Shown: positions 8,396-16,158 of the stretch, piece by piece | Layout of the letters: every line of letters begins with the position of its first letter | How positions within the stretch are numbered: position 1 is the first letter of the stretch | IMG/VR virus record: IMGVR_UViG_3300031673_000163 | Span: 1-41,166 of that record | Strand: one strand, 5' to 3' | DNA from: a virus | Length of the DNA: 41,166 nt | Translations under genes and position numbers: made by a program | Notes under the pieces: model-generated | What the model was told of the DNA's origin: nothing | Seen by the model: the letters and a program-made list of their open reading frames with translations, nothing else | The model's database searches: none

Positions 8396-8924
8396 TTTGG
8401 TTACCTCCTTTCTCTTTAAAACTAATTCTATAAAAGTTATATCCCGACCATAACAAATATAAACCATGTTCTAAATTGCCATTTGCCCCATTTTCATCAA
8501 TCAAATTAAAATCACCTTCGTTCGGATGACGAAAATCATAAGTTAACAATTCAGTGCATGTAACTGCTGTAAACCCTTTTGTAAAATAAGAATCATTTGC
8601 TAACTCAACTAAAGCTGTATTTACAGCAAGTTGAAAAATAAATCCTCCTCTTGCCATCCATTGTAAACTATTTGAATTTGGATCCTTTGAATAATCTACA
8701 ATTTCATTTAGACCGTCAAGATGAATATCTACATCAAAAACTTCTGCAGCTATATAATGGCCAACAATATGTGTACCAACAGAAGCCACTGCTCCAAGAG
8801 CTGCTACTCCAAAATCTTTACCCTTCATTTCTTTGATATCTATACCACATACTAAAAACTTAGTATGAGAAAAACAACCACTTAGAAGAAACATACATAT
8901 TAAAATTAAAGGTAACTTTTTCAT
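8364..8924 (-). CDS. Lipoprotein of unknown function (186 aa)
   Basis: A typical type II signal peptide (MKKLPLILI onward) ends in LLSGC, so Cys17 should be lipidated. The mature protein has a small, moderately hydrophobic segment containing GTHIVGHYIAAEVF, with two His in an HxxxH spacing, and further on an Asp/Asn-rich region. It is the first gene of a five-gene minus-strand operon. Phage lipoproteins made early can block superinfection at the host surface, but that role is only a possibility. The HxxxH could bind metal; no protease signature is complete. Confidence 0.75.
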   Translation of the reverse strand: MKKLPLILICMFLLSGCFSHTKFLVCGIDIKEMKGKDFGVAALGAVASVGTHIVGHYIAAEVFDVDIHLDGLNEIVDYSKDPNSNSLQWMARGGFIFQLAVNTALVELANDSYFTKGFTAVTCTELLTYDFRHPNEGDFNLIDENGANGNLEHGLYLLWSGYNFYRISFKEKGGNQNDTKRCKNFN

Positions 8925-8974
8925 TTTTAATCTCCTTTTTAAATAAATTAAAATTCAAATATCTTATCTCATTA

Positions 8975-8991
8975 ATTAATATATATAGAAA
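8975..8991 (-). promoter_or_regulatory. Candidate minus-strand promoter element (TTTCTATATATATTAAT)
   Basis: On the minus strand this 17-mer lies about 50 bases upstream of the lipoprotein ATG. The identical 17-mer lies at 22261-22277 upstream of the other minus-strand operon that starts at a divergent junction. Its position and AT-rich core suggest a -10 region or upstream element. Confidence 0.45.
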
Positions 8992-9011
8992 GTAAACATA
9001 CAAAAGAATTT

Positions 9012-9027
9012 AGAACATATTATAAAT
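9012..9027 (+). promoter_or_regulatory. Candidate phage promoter element (AGAACATATTATAAAT)
   Basis: Exact copy of the 16-mer at 5177-5192, here 72 bases upstream of the zinc-ribbon gene at 9100. It pairs with the minus-strand element at 8975-8991 in the divergent intergenic region. Confidence 0.5.
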
Positions 9028-9029
9028 GC

Positions 9030-9041
9030 GTTTGCTACGCT
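9030..9041 (+). repeat. Left arm of a 12-bp inverted repeat flanking one gene
   Basis: GTTTGCTACGCT here is the exact reverse complement of AGCGTAGCAAAC at 9891-9902. Matching AAAT bases, two positions further out, extend the similarity to about 16 of 18. The arms bracket the single gene 9100-9882. Confidence 0.6.
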
Positions 9042-9099
9042 TAATCTAATGGACTTTAAAAAATCAAGGTTTCAGTCCATAACCTAAGGAGGATTAAAA

Positions 9100-9882
9100 A
9101 TGGTGTATAAAACAAATTTTATAGTTGTTGTAAAATGTAATGGAAAAGTTCTTCGAGAAAAGGACGAATTTGTTACCCTACCTTTTGGAAGTGAATATTC
9201 ACTTCTTCTTAAAAATCTTGACTCAAGACGATCTAATGTTGATATCTCTATTGATGGTCAGGATGTTCTTAACGGTTCTTCATTAATAATTGAACCAAAT
9301 AATGAAACAGAAATAAAAGGTTTTCTAAAAGGCAACACTGCAAAAAATAGATTTAAATTTATAAAGAAAACTAAAGAGATTCAAGAACATCGTGGTGATA
9401 AGATTGATGATGGAATTATAAGAGTTGAATTTGCTTTTGAAAAGAAACCAATCATTTCAAAACAAATAATTCATGAAGATCATCATCATCATTACGACCA
9501 CTATCTATGGCATACTACATACAATAATAATCACGAAACTGGTGATGATGTTCAAACATTCCATAGTTCTTGTTGTGATGGTCAAATGAGATCTTGTTCT
9601 ATAGAAAATCAAAATCTTTCTGTTGCAGAAGATTCTACTCATCAAAAGGATGAAGGAATAACAGTAAAAGGTTCTGAAATCAATCAACATTTTCAAAATA
9701 CTTGGATTGGTGAATTAGACCCTTCTGAAGTTATAATTCTCAGATTAAGAGGATCAACAGATAGCGGTAAAGAAGTAAGTGAACCAATCACAGTTAAAAC
9801 AAAAATAAAATGTTCTATTTGCGGAAAAAAGTCCAGCTCGAATGTAAAATTTTGTTCAAACTGTGGTACATTTTTAGAATAA
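9100..9882 (+). CDS. Zinc-ribbon protein with His-rich linker, unknown function (260 aa)
   Basis: The first ~130 residues look like beta-sandwich material. A His-rich stretch follows (HEDHHHHYDHYLWH, about 126-139), then a low-complexity linker. The C-terminus is a zinc ribbon with CSICG and CSNCG about 16 residues apart (about 236-258), like the short ribbons that end many bacterial proteins. AAGGAGG lies before the ATG. It stands alone between a candidate promoter and a second one, and is bracketed by a 12-bp inverted repeat. The His cluster and ribbon point to metal binding. No enzyme motif recognised. Confidence 0.65.
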   Translation: MVYKTNFIVVVKCNGKVLREKDEFVTLPFGSEYSLLLKNLDSRRSNVDISIDGQDVLNGSSLIIEPNNETEIKGFLKGNTAKNRFKFIKKTKEIQEHRGDKIDDGIIRVEFAFEKKPIISKQIIHEDHHHHYDHYLWHTTYNNNHETGDDVQTFHSSCCDGQMRSCSIENQNLSVAEDSTHQKDEGITVKGSEINQHFQNTWIGELDPSEVIILRLRGSTDSGKEVSEPITVKTKIKCSICGKKSSSNVKFCSNCGTFLE

Positions 9883-9890
9883 ATAAACAT

Positions 9891-9902
9891 AGCGTAGCAA
9901 AC
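9891..9902 (-). repeat. Right arm of the 12-bp inverted repeat
   Basis: AGCGTAGCAAAC, 9 bases after the stop of the zinc-ribbon gene, is the exact reverse complement of the left arm at 9030-9041. No terminator-like T run is attached. Confidence 0.6.
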
Positions 9903-9927
9903 AAATTTCTAATATGTTAAGATAATA

Positions 9928-9943
9928 AGAACAAATATAAAAT
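9928..9943 (+). promoter_or_regulatory. Candidate promoter element (AGAACAAATATAAAAT)
   Basis: A variant of the AGAACAWATTATAAA element, 36 bases upstream of the gene at 9980. It differs from the consensus by one missing T in the spacer before TATAAA. Confidence 0.4.
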
Positions 9944-9979
9944 ATGATTCTACAAACCCGAGAGATAAAGGAATAAGAT

Positions 9980-10657
9980 ATGAAAAAACAAGATAAAGAC
10001 TTGGTTATTCAAATAGAAGATATGTATGGAGAAGAATGCTTCGGAGATACACTAAGTCCAAATTCAAATGTTCCAAGAAAACCACAAGGACGTGTTGAAA
10101 TTTTTGAATTAGATGAATATAACAAAAAGAAACTTATTTCAAAGAGTAATTTAGTTGTATATATGGCAAGAGAATTAATTGCTGAAAAAACTGTAAATGA
10201 AAATTATGTAGGAATAACACCTGATAAAGATGAATTTGTTTGTTGGTTTGGACTTGGTGATGGTGGGGTAGCTGGGGGTGATCCTTTTGATCCTCTTGTA
10301 CCAACAAATGGTGATGAGGACTTAGCAAGTGAAGTTATGATTCATGAAACAAACTCTCTCTTGGGTGATTACAGAGTTGCTACACCTGGATATTACAAAA
10401 TACCTTTTGACAGTGTTGAATTTGAACAAGACACTGCAAATGATGATAGATGGGTAGTATTGAAGTTTACAATTACCGTTGGAGCAACATATGTAAACGA
10501 TATACAATTAAGCGAGGCTGGTTTATTTACTTTTGCAAATGCTACACCTGGACTTGGTTCAGTCGGAACATTTCATTTATTTTCAAGAGTTACATTTCCA
10601 TCTATTGTAAAAACATCAACTAGAAGATTATTATTTGTATGGTACTTATATACTTAA
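9980..10657 (+). CDS. Probable virion structural protein (tail/baseplate type)
   Basis: A 225-residue protein without signal peptide or membrane segment. Its C-terminal part contains the run QLSEAGLFT and then FSRVTFPSIVK followed by LLFVWYLY. This order (ElGLf, then arVtFp, then a hydrophobic last strand) recurs in phage baseplate and tail-fibre-associated proteins. The gene lies just upstream of the tail sheath gene on the same strand, which supports a tail role. The exact position in the particle is unknown. Confidence 0.55.
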   Translation: MKKQDKDLVIQIEDMYGEECFGDTLSPNSNVPRKPQGRVEIFELDEYNKKKLISKSNLVVYMARELIAEKTVNENYVGITPDKDEFVCWFGLGDGGVAGGDPFDPLVPTNGDEDLASEVMIHETNSLLGDYRVATPGYYKIPFDSVEFEQDTANDDRWVVLKFTITVGATYVNDIQLSEAGLFTFANATPGLGSVGTFHLFSRVTFPSIVKTSTRRLLFVWYLYT

Positions 10658-10794
10658 TTCAATTACGAAATAGATACAAAGGATAGAACAAACCAAAGGA
10701 CTTCCACATTTTATAGATTTCCCCGAAAGGCAATTTGAAATTATAGAAAAATAAAAATTTAAATTAGAGAAAATATTAATCGGAGGAAATTATA

Positions 10795-12735
10795 ATGCCT
10801 AATGTCTCACCTGGGGTATATACTAAAATAATTGACCTATCAACTTATGTACAAGCTGTTCCATCAACTATTGGACTGATTTGTGCACTCTCAGAAAAAG
10901 GAAGAGATAATGAACTAGTATTTGTAGGTTCACGATCTGAACTAATTTCTGAATTCGGTGATCCTAACATCGCAACTTATGGAAAAAATTATGGGCAAGG
11001 ACCATATTGTGCTTATAACTATTTAGGAGAAAGTGGTTCTCTTTATTACATGAGAGCACTTCCTGATGATGCATCTTACTCAAATTTTAGAATTGATGCT
11101 GCATCTGGAGACACCACATCTACTATTACTGTAAGTTATGTAGAGGCTTTAAACACAAAAGCTGCAATTAAAACTAACCTTGGGATTGCACCGCTTTCTG
11201 CGCTTTGTACTCTTTATCCAATTGGTAGAGGACAATATTACAATGGTTTAGGTGTACGTTTTGTAGAGCATTCAAACCCAATTTTAGATAGTGTTTATGT
11301 AATGGACATCTACGAAAAACAATCAGATGGTGATGATAATATTATTGAATCATTTGAAGTTTCTTTTGATCCAAATGCTAAAGATACTGCTGGGGATTCT
11401 ATATTTATTTCATATGTATTAGCAACATATTCTTCAGTTCTTCGTGCAGAAATGGAACTTACTAGTGGTGAATATACTGATGGTTATAAATTAATATCTA
11501 AAATATATGATAAGAATATTGGAACAGTTTCAGCTGAAGGAGCTAATGGATCAGCCTCTATTACTGATAACAAACAAGACTTCTCGAGTTGGGAACAAAC
11601 ACTAGGTTCTGGAAATTATGTTGTTATTGCAACAGACGATAAAGGTGCTAAAGTTTGGGGTTGGTTGGGTACAGCTTCTGGAGATGATGATGTAACAGTT
11701 GCAGTATTTGATGATAAAAATTTAGGAACTCAAAGTTGGAATATCATTGGAGACATCACATTTACTTTTAGTTCGACATCTATTACATACTCTATTAAAC
11801 AAATGTATGGAAATATTGCAGATGCATTTACATCAAGTGAACCTGTTCCATTAAAGAAAGGATCAGAAGGTGCTTTAATTCAAGCTGACGGTAGTTTAGA
11901 TACTGCTGAAGCAACTACACTTTTGTCAAACGCTTATGCAGGAACAATTGATGATGATATTCTTGATACAGAAAACATATATTTTACTCTTGTATTTGAT
12001 TGTGGTTATCCAAGTGATGTTAAAACTTGGATTTATAATTTAGTTACTACAAGACGAGACTGTGTTGGAATTATGGATAATGGTGATAACTCAACATATG
12101 CAGCATCAATTACTTCCAGAGAAGATACTCATACATTCAATACTTATTTTCTTGCTCTTTATGAATCTTTTAATAAGGTTTATGATATATTTACTGGACA
12201 GGATGTTTGGTTCTCACCTATTTACCACATGTCATATCTATTACCAAGAAATGATGTTGTTGGTGAACTTTGGTATGCTGCTGCTGGTTTTAATAGAGCC
12301 TCAATCGGGTCTATTAAAGAACTTAGGTTTAATCCTAAACTAGGACAGAGAGACCAAATGTATTTGAAACAGTTAAATCCAATTGTGAAATTTAACCCTG
12401 GTTACGTTGTTTGGGGTCAATTAACTTCACAAACAAAAGCTAGTGCGTTACAGGATTTAAATATTGTAAGATTGGTTCTGTATTGCAAGAGAGCTTTGGA
12501 ACAATATTGTAGATACTTTATATTTGAACAAAACGACTCAATTACTTGGAACATGGTTTCTAGCGATATAGTTGAATTCTTAGAAGTAATCAAAAGAAAA
12601 CGTGGTCTGTATAGCTATGATGTTGAAGTTGCTGCTACTGACTACGAAAAGAAAAGTAAAACATTTCATGTTAACGTTAACCTTGAACCCACTAGAGTAG
12701 TTGAAAAGATAGAACTCAATTTTTTCATTAAATAA
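10795..12735 (+). CDS. Tail sheath protein
   Basis: A 646-residue protein with the hallmarks of contractile tail sheaths. The N-terminus (SPGVYTKIIDLSTY) and following strands are the arm that links neighbouring subunits. The C-terminal domain (about 560-646) includes the conserved helix and final strand pair ending VEKIELNFFIK. The middle carries variable insertions (about 160-330) rich in Ser, Thr and Asp that would face outward. Sheath rings contract to drive the tube into the host. The RBS is GGAGGAAA. The gene ends in a strong bidirectional terminator and is about 10 kb from the tube gene, whereas sheath and tube are often adjacent in other phages. Confidence 0.93.
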   Translation: MPNVSPGVYTKIIDLSTYVQAVPSTIGLICALSEKGRDNELVFVGSRSELISEFGDPNIATYGKNYGQGPYCAYNYLGESGSLYYMRALPDDASYSNFRIDAASGDTTSTITVSYVEALNTKAAIKTNLGIAPLSALCTLYPIGRGQYYNGLGVRFVEHSNPILDSVYVMDIYEKQSDGDDNIIESFEVSFDPNAKDTAGDSIFISYVLATYSSVLRAEMELTSGEYTDGYKLISKIYDKNIGTVSAEGANGSASITDNKQDFSSWEQTLGSGNYVVIATDDKGAKVWGWLGTASGDDDVTVAVFDDKNLGTQSWNIIGDITFTFSSTSITYSIKQMYGNIADAFTSSEPVPLKKGSEGALIQADGSLDTAEATTLLSNAYAGTIDDDILDTENIYFTLVFDCGYPSDVKTWIYNLVTTRRDCVGIMDNGDNSTYAASITSREDTHTFNTYFLALYESFNKVYDIFTGQDVWFSPIYHMSYLLPRNDVVGELWYAAAGFNRASIGSIKELRFNPKLGQRDQMYLKQLNPIVKFNPGYVVWGQLTSQTKASALQDLNIVRLVLYCKRALEQYCRYFIFEQNDSITWNMVSSDIVEFLEVIKRKRGLYSYDVEVAATDYEKKSKTFHVNVNLEPTRVVEKIELNFFIK

Positions 12736-12742
12736 TGTTACA

Positions 12743-12782
12743 AAAAAATAGGTCAGAGTTTTAATTCTCTGACCTATTTTTT
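12743..12782. terminator. Bidirectional intrinsic terminator
   Basis: A 16-bp perfect stem containing ATAGGTCAGAG, an 8-base loop (12759-12766) and A/T runs at both ends, giving T6 on either strand. It separates the sheath gene from the converging minus-strand operon, and overlaps the TAA stop at 12781-12783. Confidence 0.92.
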
Positions 12783-13191
12783 ACATCGATTCTTCTACGG
12801 ACACTATATTTTTAATAGCCTCTATAACCTTCTTATTTAACTCTTCTGCTAAAACATTAATCGAAACGATATTATAAGTCTGTACACTAGATGCAACCAA
12901 ATCCATAATAACTCCAAGATCTTTTAAAATCTTGATAAAATAAGCAACTGTCTCGTACGGAATTTTATTAGAAAACAACCTAAATATTATAGAATCTCTT
13001 ACAGCATTGGACAAAAAGACTAAATCTCTTTTTTTAATCAATCTATTACCAAACATACCAGCATGTTCCTTCAAAGATAAATATTTTTCAATATCAAAAT
13101 CATTAGGAATAGCTACTACTATAGTATGATACTCTAGTCTATATTCATTATCACTATCATTATCTACAACATTATTCATACCTAAAGTCAT
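12781..13191 (-). CDS. Unknown protein (136 aa), last gene of the long minus operon
   Basis: A 136-residue soluble protein, mixed alpha/beta by composition, with no recognised motif. Its ATG overlaps the preceding stop as TAATG, and GAGGA lies about 6 bases upstream. Unlike the three genes before it, it lacks the TNSSS N-terminus, but the coupling suggests shared regulation with them. Transcription stops in the hairpin that overlaps its stop codon. Confidence 0.6.
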   Translation of the reverse strand: MTLGMNNVVDNDSDNEYRLEYHTIVVAIPNDFDIEKYLSLKEHAGMFGNRLIKKRDLVFLSNAVRDSIIFRLFSNKIPYETVAYFIKILKDLGVIMDLVASSVQTYNIVSINVLAEELNKKVIEAIKNIVSVEESM

Positions 13192-13538
13192 TAGTGGTCC
13201 TCTTCAATCTTAAATTTAAAACCCAGAAAACCATAGTCACTTTTAAGATCTTCTTTTTCTACAATAAACATAACCAACAAATCCCTCATATATTCTGGAA
13301 TATCATTAAAGTAATTATACATTGAAGTCCAATCACTAACTAAAAAAGTATTAGAAGAAATTTGTTCAATATCGTTTGGGTTAAAAAATCTTGCACTCCC
13401 ATTAATAACTGATGCATGAAAAGTCATATATCTTTCAAACGACTCCTTAAAATCCTCTAAGTTATCACCCTTTGACTGAATATACAACAAGAAACTTGCT
13501 GAACTTGAATTAGTCACAAAATCTGTTTTTATTTTCAT
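13191..13538 (-). CDS. TNSSS-motif protein 3 (unknown function, 115 aa)
   Basis: Begins MKIKTDFVTNSSSASF, the N-terminal motif shared with the next two upstream genes. The ATG at 13538 is preferred over the adjacent TTG, because it matches the other two proteins and AGGAG lies about 9 bases upstream. After the motif the sequence is unrelated to its siblings: about 100 residues, acidic, no signal peptide. Many proteins of unknown function in bacteria and phages begin with a similar DFVTNSSSSSF run. I recall this from sequence databases and know of no established role. Confidence 0.65.
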   Translation of the reverse strand: MKIKTDFVTNSSSASFLLYIQSKGDNLEDFKESFERYMTFHASVINGSARFFNPNDIEQISSNTFLVSDWTSMYNYFNDIPEYMRDLLVMFIVEKEDLKSDYGFLGFKFKIEEDH

Positions 13539-13550
13539 CAATAGTTTCTC

Positions 13551-14099
13551 CTATCTATCCTGTTCTGTAAAAACAACAAAACTTGGACAATTAATAGATA
13601 TCTTTCTTCCAGCATAATCCATTGTTGTTCCGACAGCATCCCCTTTAACATCACCATGATTATCTCCAAAAGATATCATTATATATGAAGACAATCCCTT
13701 CTTTTTAGCTTCTTTAAGAAGTTGAGTTCTTTTCTGTATAGTCTCAGCTTTTTCTTTATAATAAATATCATGTAAAGTTTTTGAATATTTACTTCCATTT
13801 TTATATAGATCAAAAAACATCTTTTTATCATCTTCAAAAGTCTCTATGATATGATCTATATTTGTAACATTTTTTAATAACCATAAATCTGAATCATTCG
13901 ATCTAATAACTTTATCTATTTCTCTAATTACATCCCAAGTAGTAATATTGAACACCAACTCTTCAAATGTATCATAAGATAGGTCGAATTCATGTTTATG
14001 TTCAAGTAATCTTTGATATAAGTCAATGTGGTCACCTTTAAAGATAAAATAGAAATTGGTTGAACTACTGTTAGTAATAAAATCACGTTTAATTTTCAC
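13551..14099 (-). CDS. TNSSS-motif protein 2 (unknown function, 182 aa)
   Basis: Begins MKIKRDFITNSSSTNF, with a GTG start supported by AAGGAG 6 bases upstream. The rest is helical and charged in the middle (about 60-130). The final part has beta character and an internal Gly/Asp-rich stretch (SFGDNHGDVKGDAVG). No catalytic motif recognised. It sits between two genes with the same N-terminus and divergent bodies, so the family looks like a common short tag attached to different domains. Confidence 0.65.
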   Translation of the reverse strand: MKIKRDFITNSSSTNFYFIFKGDHIDLYQRLLEHKHEFDLSYDTFEELVFNITTWDVIREIDKVIRSNDSDLWLLKNVTNIDHIIETFEDDKKMFFDLYKNGSKYSKTLHDIYYKEKAETIQKRTQLLKEAKKKGLSSYIMISFGDNHGDVKGDAVGTTMDYAGRKISINCPSFVVFTEQDR

Positions 14100-14109
14100 T
14101 TTGAACTCC

Positions 14110-14640
14110 TTAATGATGACTTATTGTTATATGTGGAAGTTGTACAAAAATATCACCATGTTCCATTTCAGAATATAAAGCTCCATCTTCATCAGCATAT
14201 GAAAACATATATACAACTTTTCCCACATTTTGATCTATAAATTTTTTAGCTTTATCAATCGCTAAATTCTTATTATATTCCTCAACTTCATCAATTTTAT
14301 CTTTACATTTTTTTCTGGCTTCTGTAAAGCCACAGTTGTGTCTTCGTTCATACTCATAAACTGCATCCAATGAATCTCTATAACCATCAAACCAACCAGA
14401 ACTTATTTCACTAGATATTCTATTTGTTATACTTTTTAAGACAGGATTCATATCAAAATCAAAATTATTATTTTGTAATATCATTGGTTGTTGTTTCAAA
14501 ATATCCCCATACACAATTTTAGCGTGAACTTCTGATCTTATATATTTTTTCACATCTTCATATGTTTTTACTTCTTTATCCCAAGCAACTATAAAACAAC
14601 TACTTGAACTATTTGTTACAAAATCTGTTTTAATTTTCAA
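14110..14640 (-). CDS. TNSSS-motif protein 1 (unknown function, 176 aa)
   Basis: Begins MKIKTDFVTNSSSSCF, with a TTG start preceded by GGAGGAG at 7 bases. The body contains a helical segment (about 65-130) and a C-terminal part containing VGKVVYMFSYADEDG, and ends in a His-rich run (ITISHH). The three motif genes use three different start codons (TTG, GTG, ATG in transcription order), which may set their relative amounts. Its only link to function is that it lies two genes downstream of a radical SAM enzyme. Confidence 0.65.
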   Translation of the reverse strand: MKIKTDFVTNSSSSCFIVAWDKEVKTYEDVKKYIRSEVHAKIVYGDILKQQPMILQNNNFDFDMNPVLKSITNRISSEISSGWFDGYRDSLDAVYEYERRHNCGFTEARKKCKDKIDEVEEYNKNLAIDKAKKFIDQNVGKVVYMFSYADEDGALYSEMEHGDIFVQLPHITISHH

Positions 14641-14643
14641 TTT

Positions 14644-15042
14644 TTATCTCCTCCAATAATCCAACCTTTCTAAATCAATTCTTTTATTATATTGTTCTTT
14701 AAACATATCAAAAAATATAACATCATAATCAATATCCGCAGATTGTTTTTCAGTTAAAAAAGTTTTAATAAGTATATTCATTTCTTCATAAAAATGGTCA
14801 CTAATCATCCTAGATGCGCATATTAAATCAACTCTAGTATTGAACCAATCTTTGAAACAAAACATTCTAAATAAACTTGGTATGTGAATATAAAGACCAC
14901 CATCATAATTTTCTGGTGGTTTACATATTCTTCTACCGCGCATTTCATTTATTTCTAAAAGAGAATGAAAATAAAAACTAGAAATAACATCCAAAGGTTT
15001 ATCAATGGAAGAATAAAAACTATAGTGATTACTATAACTCAA
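14644..15042 (-). CDS. Unknown protein between the radical SAM and TNSSS genes
   Basis: About 132 residues. The frame opens with TTG at 15048 and again at 15042. AAGGAG is only 2 bases from the first but 8 from the second, so 15042 is preferred. The protein is rich in aromatic residues (Phe, Tyr) with several Cys and no recognised motif. It lies 12 bases after the radical SAM stop and 3 bases before the first TNSSS gene, so it belongs to the same transcription unit. Confidence 0.55.
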   Translation of the reverse strand: MSYSNHYSFYSSIDKPLDVISSFYFHSLLEINEMRGRRICKPPENYDGGLYIHIPSLFRMFCFKDWFNTRVDLICASRMISDHFYEEMNILIKTFLTEKQSADIDYDVIFFDMFKEQYNKRIDLERLDYWRR

Positions 15043-15054
15043 AATCAATTCTCC

Positions 15055-16107
15055 TTACAAATTAAGTGGACATCTATCAGGTTTTATTTCTAACTTCTTT
15101 CTAAATAATCTAAACGATTCAGAATTGTTCCATACTTCATATATCGTTTTATCACGAATACTTTCACCGTACTCATCATGATCAGCAAAAGAACATGGAA
15201 CCAATCTCATATCAGGAGTTATGTATACAGACATTCTGGATGATTCACAAAAATCTATTGCCATTTGTTCAACTTCAGAAAAATTAGCAACTGATGCTAC
15301 ATGGTTGATCATACAGCTGTCCATCCCAATTTTAAATTTCAAATTCTGATTTTTAAGATTTGCAGAAAATTCTTTAAACATAGGATATGAAGGAACCCAT
15401 CTTCCTAACGACTTGCCACTTCCTTGAGGTTTAAATAATAAAAATACAACAGCATTTAATCTTTCAAAATCAACATCACCATTCCATATATCTTTTCCTT
15501 TAAGTATTTCAATAGCACTATCATGTGATTGCGTAGAATAAATAAAATGGATATTCGTTTTTATTCCAGCATCCATAAACATTTTTAGTGATTTATATGT
15601 ATACGATCTAACATAATCAGAAACTGCTACAGCACCACACATTTTTGATATTTCAACTTGTTCATTAGTTAGATTAATTCCGCTTGTTGTATAGTTTGGA
15701 ACTACATTATTATTTTTTGAATATTCAACTATTTCTCTGAAATTCTCATGTAAATTTGGATCACCTCTACCACCTAAAGCAATTTGATTTACATGGTGTT
15801 TAGTTTCGTCTATAATTTTTTTATAATCTTCTAATTTCATATTAGGTTCATTATTATCACCCTGATAACAAAATGAGCATTTATTTAAACAATGACCCAT
15901 AATTCCGCAGTCTATCATCGATGGTAATTCTAAAACAAAAGGATCTGGATTATCATCTATGCCGTAAAGAACTTCAACTCCAGTTTTCGTATTAAACAAT
16001 AATTCATATTTATCGTTCCTGAATGATTTGTCAAAACCTCCAACTACTGCAATTTTAGTATCTGGATCTTTAATGATTCTTACTCTCATTTCTTGATCTT
16101 TTTCCAC
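15055..16107 (-). CDS. Radical SAM enzyme with short Cys-containing C-terminal extension
   Basis: A 350-residue protein. Cys73-x3-Cys77-x2-Cys80-Tyr is the radical SAM [4Fe-4S] site, followed by a Gly-rich SAM-binding segment (ALGGRGDP, about 110-117). The C-terminus has further Cys at 265, 287, 305 and 346 around ITPDMRLVPC, like a reduced SPASM or twitch domain that holds an auxiliary iron-sulfur cluster. SPASM-type enzymes often modify peptides or proteins, so neighbouring gene products are candidate substrates. The start is GTG (AAAGG about 11 bases upstream); an in-frame ATG follows six codons later. Substrate unknown; the link to the TNSSS genes is inference from position. Confidence 0.85.
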   Translation of the reverse strand: MEKDQEMRVRIIKDPDTKIAVVGGFDKSFRNDKYELLFNTKTGVEVLYGIDDNPDPFVLELPSMIDCGIMGHCLNKCSFCYQGDNNEPNMKLEDYKKIIDETKHHVNQIALGGRGDPNLHENFREIVEYSKNNNVVPNYTTSGINLTNEQVEISKMCGAVAVSDYVRSYTYKSLKMFMDAGIKTNIHFIYSTQSHDSAIEILKGKDIWNGDVDFERLNAVVFLLFKPQGSGKSLGRWVPSYPMFKEFSANLKNQNLKFKIGMDSCMINHVASVANFSEVEQMAIDFCESSRMSVYITPDMRLVPCSFADHDEYGESIRDKTIYEVWNNSESFRLFRKKLEIKPDRCPLNL

Positions 16108-16125
16108 TTTTCTACCAGCCTTTCA

Positions 16126-16153
16126 TGGTGGGGTAGAGTTAACCACCCCACCA
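16126..16153 (-). other. Intercistronic hairpin between ligase and radical SAM genes
   Basis: TGGTGGGGT and its exact complement form a 9-bp GC-rich stem with a 10-base loop. In the direction of transcription (minus) T6 precedes the hairpin instead of following it, so it is not a canonical terminator. It may stabilise mRNA ends or tune expression of the radical SAM gene, whose start is about 19 bases downstream. Confidence 0.5.
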
Positions 16154-16158
16154 AAAAA

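Noticed and set aside
10685-10754. Start-less open frame reading KGLPHFIDFPERQFEIIEK before the sheath gene
   Set aside because: No start codon, about 26 codons only, and a stop just upstream. It may be a remnant but is too short to support.
16117-16126. Tiny leader ORF (MKGW) between the hairpin and the radical SAM gene
   Set aside because: Only four codons, no RBS, and nothing that ties it to attenuation.
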